A stretch of DNA of 7,669 nucleotides from Nitrosomonadales bacterium (GTDB taxonomy: Bacteria > Pseudomonadota > Gammaproteobacteria > Burkholderiales > Gallionellaceae): assembly GCA_016218465.1 (NCBI GenBank), contig JACREA010000152.1, positions 1 to 7,669 on the forward strand. Direction: 5' to 3'. Shown one piece after another: positions 6,383-7,669 of this stretch; position 1 is the stretch's first letter, and each line of letters begins with the position of its first letter. The position numbers and the translations under genes were made by a program. Under the pieces are notes generated by a model that had not been told where the DNA came from, made no database searches, and saw only the letters and a program-made list of their open reading frames with translations.

Positions 6383-7041
6383 TGCAGTCTCGCGGCAAAT
6401 TGGCAGTCGCGATTGCCATCGCTTCCGCTTTCTTTGGATACCAGTTCCTGATTCATAAAGTATCGGTTTCTGGTCATCTCACAGCCATTTCTGCAGCGCT
6501 TGTCCTGGTACCTTTTGTTATCGCATTAACATGGTTTGCCGCTGTTGAACTGGGTTTACGCCTGGCGCTGGCGATCACCATCACCCTCGTATTGCTGGGC
6601 TTGGCTGCAGCAGAAATATTCGGCCCGCCCCATCCTGCAATCGTCTTCGGCATGCCCCACCTGGTGACCAATTCATTCTTGATGTGGTTTTTTGCGCGCA
6701 CGCTTAAAAGTGAGCGGGTGCCACTGGTCACTTTGATGGCGCGAAGCGTCCATGGGCCGCTGACACCTGATCTCGAAATTTACACGCGCCACGTCACTTT
6801 TGCATGGAGCCTGTTTTTTGCCATGCAAATCTCCGGGTCGATATTACTGTTTTTCTTCGCTTCATTGGAAAACTGGTCAATATTCATCAACATCCTTAGT
6901 ACACCTTTGATCGTCCTGATGTTTCTCTGTGAATATACCTTCCGGGTGTTACGGTTTCGCAACCATCGCAGCTCTCCGTTTGACGGCCTGAATATTTTCT
7001 CCAGTGACTCATCGGCATCAAAGTCCATCAAGGCTCGTTGA
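6382..7041 (+). CDS. COG4648-type polytopic inner-membrane protein
   Basis: Protein of 219 residues with six likely membrane helices at about 7-24, 34-52, 58-77, 86-106, 138-160 and 168-188 and a polar tail after 190. A conserved-looking loop between helices 4 and 5, with ARSVHGPLTPDLEIYTRHVTF (121-141, abridged here as the HGPL...YTRHVT region), matches my memory of the COG4648 family found in aryl-polyene clusters next to ACP and AMP-ligase genes. The biochemical role is unknown; guesses are a membrane scaffold for the biosynthetic enzymes or a lipid handling step. The ATG overlaps the ACP stop by one base, and CGGA lies about 7 nt upstream. The stop shares a base with the next ATG (TGATG at 7039-7043). 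Family recognition is fairly good; function is unassigned. Confidence 0.83.
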   Translation: MQSRGKLAVAIAIASAFFGYQFLIHKVSVSGHLTAISAALVLVPFVIALTWFAAVELGLRLALAITITLVLLGLAAAEIFGPPHPAIVFGMPHLVTNSFLMWFFARTLKSERVPLVTLMARSVHGPLTPDLEIYTRHVTFAWSLFFAMQISGSILLFFFASLENWSIFINILSTPLIVLMFLCEYTFRVLRFRNHRSSPFDGLNIFSSDSSASKSIKAR

Positions 7042-7669
7042 TGCCAGCGGTTCAGACTATGCAATCCGTCCCGCTCTTACACGACCGCCGCCCGGACAGT
7101 ATTTTTGCCTGGCGGGACGGGAAGCCCATTTCTACTCTGCATTTTTTGACGGATGTCCTGTCGCTTGCGGAAAAACTGCCTGCAAATCCCTATGTACTTA
7201 ATCTTTGCGCTGACCGTTACCATTTTGCAGTGGTGTTTTCTGCCGCCATGTTGCGCGGACAAATCAGCCTGCTGCCACCCAACCACACACCTGACCTGAT
7301 CAAACGGCTCGCCCAGCATTACCCCGGTTTGTATTGCCTGACAGATGGCGGAGACGGACTGGCTGCTCTGGAAACAGTCTTCTACCCTGACCTGTCCGGA
7401 GTGAATCTGCAAAAACCTGCGATGCCTGAAATACCTGCCGGTCAAGTAGCGGCCATCGTCTTTACATCAGGCTCTACGGGCGACCCGATGCCCAATGAGA
7501 AAACCTGGGGCGCCGTTTCTCGCAGTGTCACCGTCGAAGCCATGCGTCTGGGTATATACAATCGCGACGACCTGACGCTGCTGGGCACAGTTCCGGCGCA
7601 ACATATGTATGGTTTCGAATCTACCGTACTGATTGCGATGCAAGGCGGCGTAAGGCTGCATGCTGCCAA
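7041..7669 (+). CDS. AMP-dependent acyl/aryl-ACP synthetase (partial, C-terminus beyond window edge)
   Basis: N-terminal 209 residues of an adenylate-forming enzyme. The ATP-binding P-loop motif is clear at FTSGSTGDPMPNEK (Thr142 to Gly147 is the TSGSTG core), and PAQHMYGFES further on matches the region that helps form the acyl and adenylate pocket. The frame is open to the right edge, so the catalytic C-terminal lysine domain cannot be seen. The fragment has a compact N-terminus compared with long-chain acyl-CoA synthetases, as in the ligases that load carrier proteins. Its place after the ACP and the COG4648 gene matches aryl-polyene operons, where the corresponding ligase activates 4-hydroxybenzoate and loads it on an ACP. 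The substrate here is inferred, not read. The start is ATG 7041, overlapping the upstream stop, with AAGG 7 nt before the TGATG. Confidence 0.9.
   Translation, partial: MPAVQTMQSVPLLHDRRPDSIFAWRDGKPISTLHFLTDVLSLAEKLPANPYVLNLCADRYHFAVVFSAAMLRGQISLLPPNHTPDLIKRLAQHYPGLYCLTDGGDGLAALETVFYPDLSGVNLQKPAMPEIPAGQVAAIVFTSGSTGDPMPNEKTWGAVSRSVTVEAMRLGIYNRDDLTLLGTVPAQHMYGFESTVLIAMQGGVRLHAA

Overview
The window is densely coding and G+C-rich by eye, with tight stop/start overlaps between genes. Its gene types suggest a Gram-negative proteobacterium, most likely a betaproteobacterium. That placement rests on protein style only; there is no rRNA or other taxonomic marker here. The content reads as the central part of a polyketide-like pigment or lipid cluster combining a dialkylresorcinol (DAR) module with the first genes of an aryl-polyene (APE) or flexirubin-type module.

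Layout. Two operons diverge from an AT-rich intergenic region of about 330 bp (roughly 5767-6097). Leftward, on the minus strand, the order is: a flavodoxin-like DarA-type protein with a C-terminal membrane segment (5766-4801), a DarB-type ketoacyl synthase III (4811-3678), a small protein with a helix-turn-helix-like C-terminus (3678-3283), a 128-bp inverted-repeat element (3139-3266), a BtrH_N/DUF4872 protein (3121-2126), an ABC transporter ATPase (2126-1191) and an ABC-2 permease that leaves the window (1188-1). Rightward, on the plus strand, the order is: an acyl carrier protein (6098-6382), a six-helix COG4648-type membrane protein (6382-7041) and the N-terminal part of an AMP-dependent acyl/aryl-ACP synthetase (7041-7669, leaves the window).

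How the genes could work together (inference from families). The adenylating enzyme would load an aryl or acyl starter onto the ACP, and polyene-forming enzymes expected further right would extend it. DarB would condense two acyl units into a cyclohexanedione and the flavodoxin-like DarA would take part in its conversion to a resorcinol. The BtrH-like protein has a Cys-His-Asp set and could move an acyl group from an ACP to an acceptor, for example the resorcinol hydroxyl. The ABC transporter would move the product across or out of the inner membrane. The two points most worth testing are the role of the BtrH-like protein and that of the embedded helix-turn-helix-like protein. No tRNA, rRNA, CRISPR array, transposase or prophage gene was seen.
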